64,000 bases of DNA from Isochrysis galbana (taxonomy: Eukaryota > Haptophyta > Isochrysidales > Isochrysidaceae), in NCBI GenBank assembly GCA_018136815.1, contig CM030936.1, forward strand, positions 4,743,707 through 4,807,706, given 5' to 3'. Positions 63,346 to 64,000 of the stretch are shown piece by piece; the stretch's first letter is position 1, and every line of letters starts with the position of its first letter. The position numbers were made by a program, and so were the translations under genes. The notes beneath the pieces were generated by a model. The model was given only the letters and a program-made list of their open reading frames with translations. It searched no databases and was not told the DNA's origin.

Positions 63346-64000
63346 TTGACATAGTGTAGTGAGGATGACGCGTGCACGCAAATGGCGCTTTCGGTCAACC
63401 ACTACTTACAACTACTCGCGCCTTCAACTCACCTTGCACCTTGAATGCATTTGTGGTAGCGCAAACATGGTGCGAACGAATATAAGATGGCGAAGAATAG
63501 CGCCCAACCCTAAGCGCATGTGTCAATGCCAATGACCATGAAAATGAGGAGTGAGCTGGCAATAGAGCGTAACATTGTGGGTTATGCCCGGACCACAAAA
63601 TCAAGCCTGCCCAACACGGAGATACCAGGCCCGTTCTCACCGCCGTGCTGTGCGGTGGCCGTCGAGACGGCGCAATCATCGCCTTCAAAAGAAGGTACCA
63701 GTCCGACCCCACAATTGTCGCAATTATCCCGAGGTGTCACCTCAATCGCGCGAGACTTGGTGACACGGCTCGTCGTCCTTCGCGTCCATGCGCGACGACG
63801 CGTTGGGCCGCAAAAGGCATAGTACTCCTTACGAAAGGTGGTAACCACCTGTGGCGCATCCAGGGCGGCGGCCAGACGATTGGCGACGAGGCTGGCCTTC
63901 TGACACTCATTGGCAACTGCAGGGTTGCCACAGAACGTCACAGCCGTGCTGAAACCGGTGCGCTCCCCGTGGGGAATTGAAGGTTGCAAATGACCGGCGA
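63346..64000 (-). other. unresolved region with a 135-codon open frame (63582-63989)
   Basis: A minus-strand frame with Cys pairs (FCGN, CDNCG) and Arg/Thr-rich composition runs to the window edge. No family recognised; it may be an exon of a gene continuing beyond 64000. Confidence 0.3.

Overview
The window looks like nuclear DNA of a photosynthetic eukaryote. Genes have GT-AG introns, many with GTGAG donors, and carry eukaryotic domains: an LSD1-type histone demethylase, an F-box/RCC1 protein, WW/IQ domains, an SLC4/Bor1-type anion transporter and a SPPPP-rich pherophorin-like protein. An exon resembling the ferredoxin-thioredoxin reductase variable chain points to a plastid. The mixture (GC-rich genes, long GA/CT tracts, PPC/lectin mosaic surface protein, heavy DNA-transposon load) fits a haptophyte or similar microalga. 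The lineage is inferred, not proven.

Layout. 0-8 kb: LSD1-like gene (-; six exons defined), a hAT remnant with a BED-like finger, and an eEF1B-like gene (-). 8-11 kb: GA/CT tracts, a dispersed repeat with an inverted copy near 48.4 kb, and a direct duplication (offset 732 bp) carrying a tRNA-like A-box/B-box pair. 12.2-19.4 kb: a 7.2 kb hAT-type element with a perfect 16-bp inverted repeat and a perfect 8-bp target duplication; it contains an intact hAT transposase and a truncated Ty3/gypsy polyprotein. 19.6-20.6 kb: a GA minisatellite with higher-order units, directly followed by the SLC4/Bor1-type transporter (20.7-23.4 kb; five exons). 24.8-27.55 kb: a LINE 3' end broken by a 1.8 kb insertion (18-bp duplication) that holds low-GC ORFs of unknown origin, and by a small MITE. 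28.1-37.0 kb: a giant secreted or type I membrane protein gene (-) with about a dozen PPC-like repeats, PAN-like Cys modules, a C-type lectin and a PA domain. 38.5-39.3 kb: a histidine-phosphatase-like gene without the RHG motif. 39.9-43.1 kb: a second hAT element (perfect 8-bp TSD) with a decayed transposase containing a Tudor-like segment. 44.6-50.5 kb: IQ/WW protein and F-box/RCC1 protein. 51.8-53.0 kb: pherophorin-like protein (-). 53-56.9 kb: GA tract, degenerate tandem repeats, a GNAT-like/Pro-rich gene disrupted in frame by a 371-bp hAT MITE, an inverted repeat, and the FTR-like exon. 56.9-64 kb: two more LINE 3' ends, an ATP-grasp gene, and a chimeric ORF joining a DNA polymerase delta fragment to an unrelated domain.

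The host genes are not an operon or pathway and look functionally unrelated. The coherent theme is genome dynamics: at least three hAT-type insertions with exact 8-bp target duplications, one of which disrupts a reading frame, and at least three LINE copies of one family. Long polypurine/polypyrimidine tracts recur immediately upstream of many host genes and may be part of their promoters.
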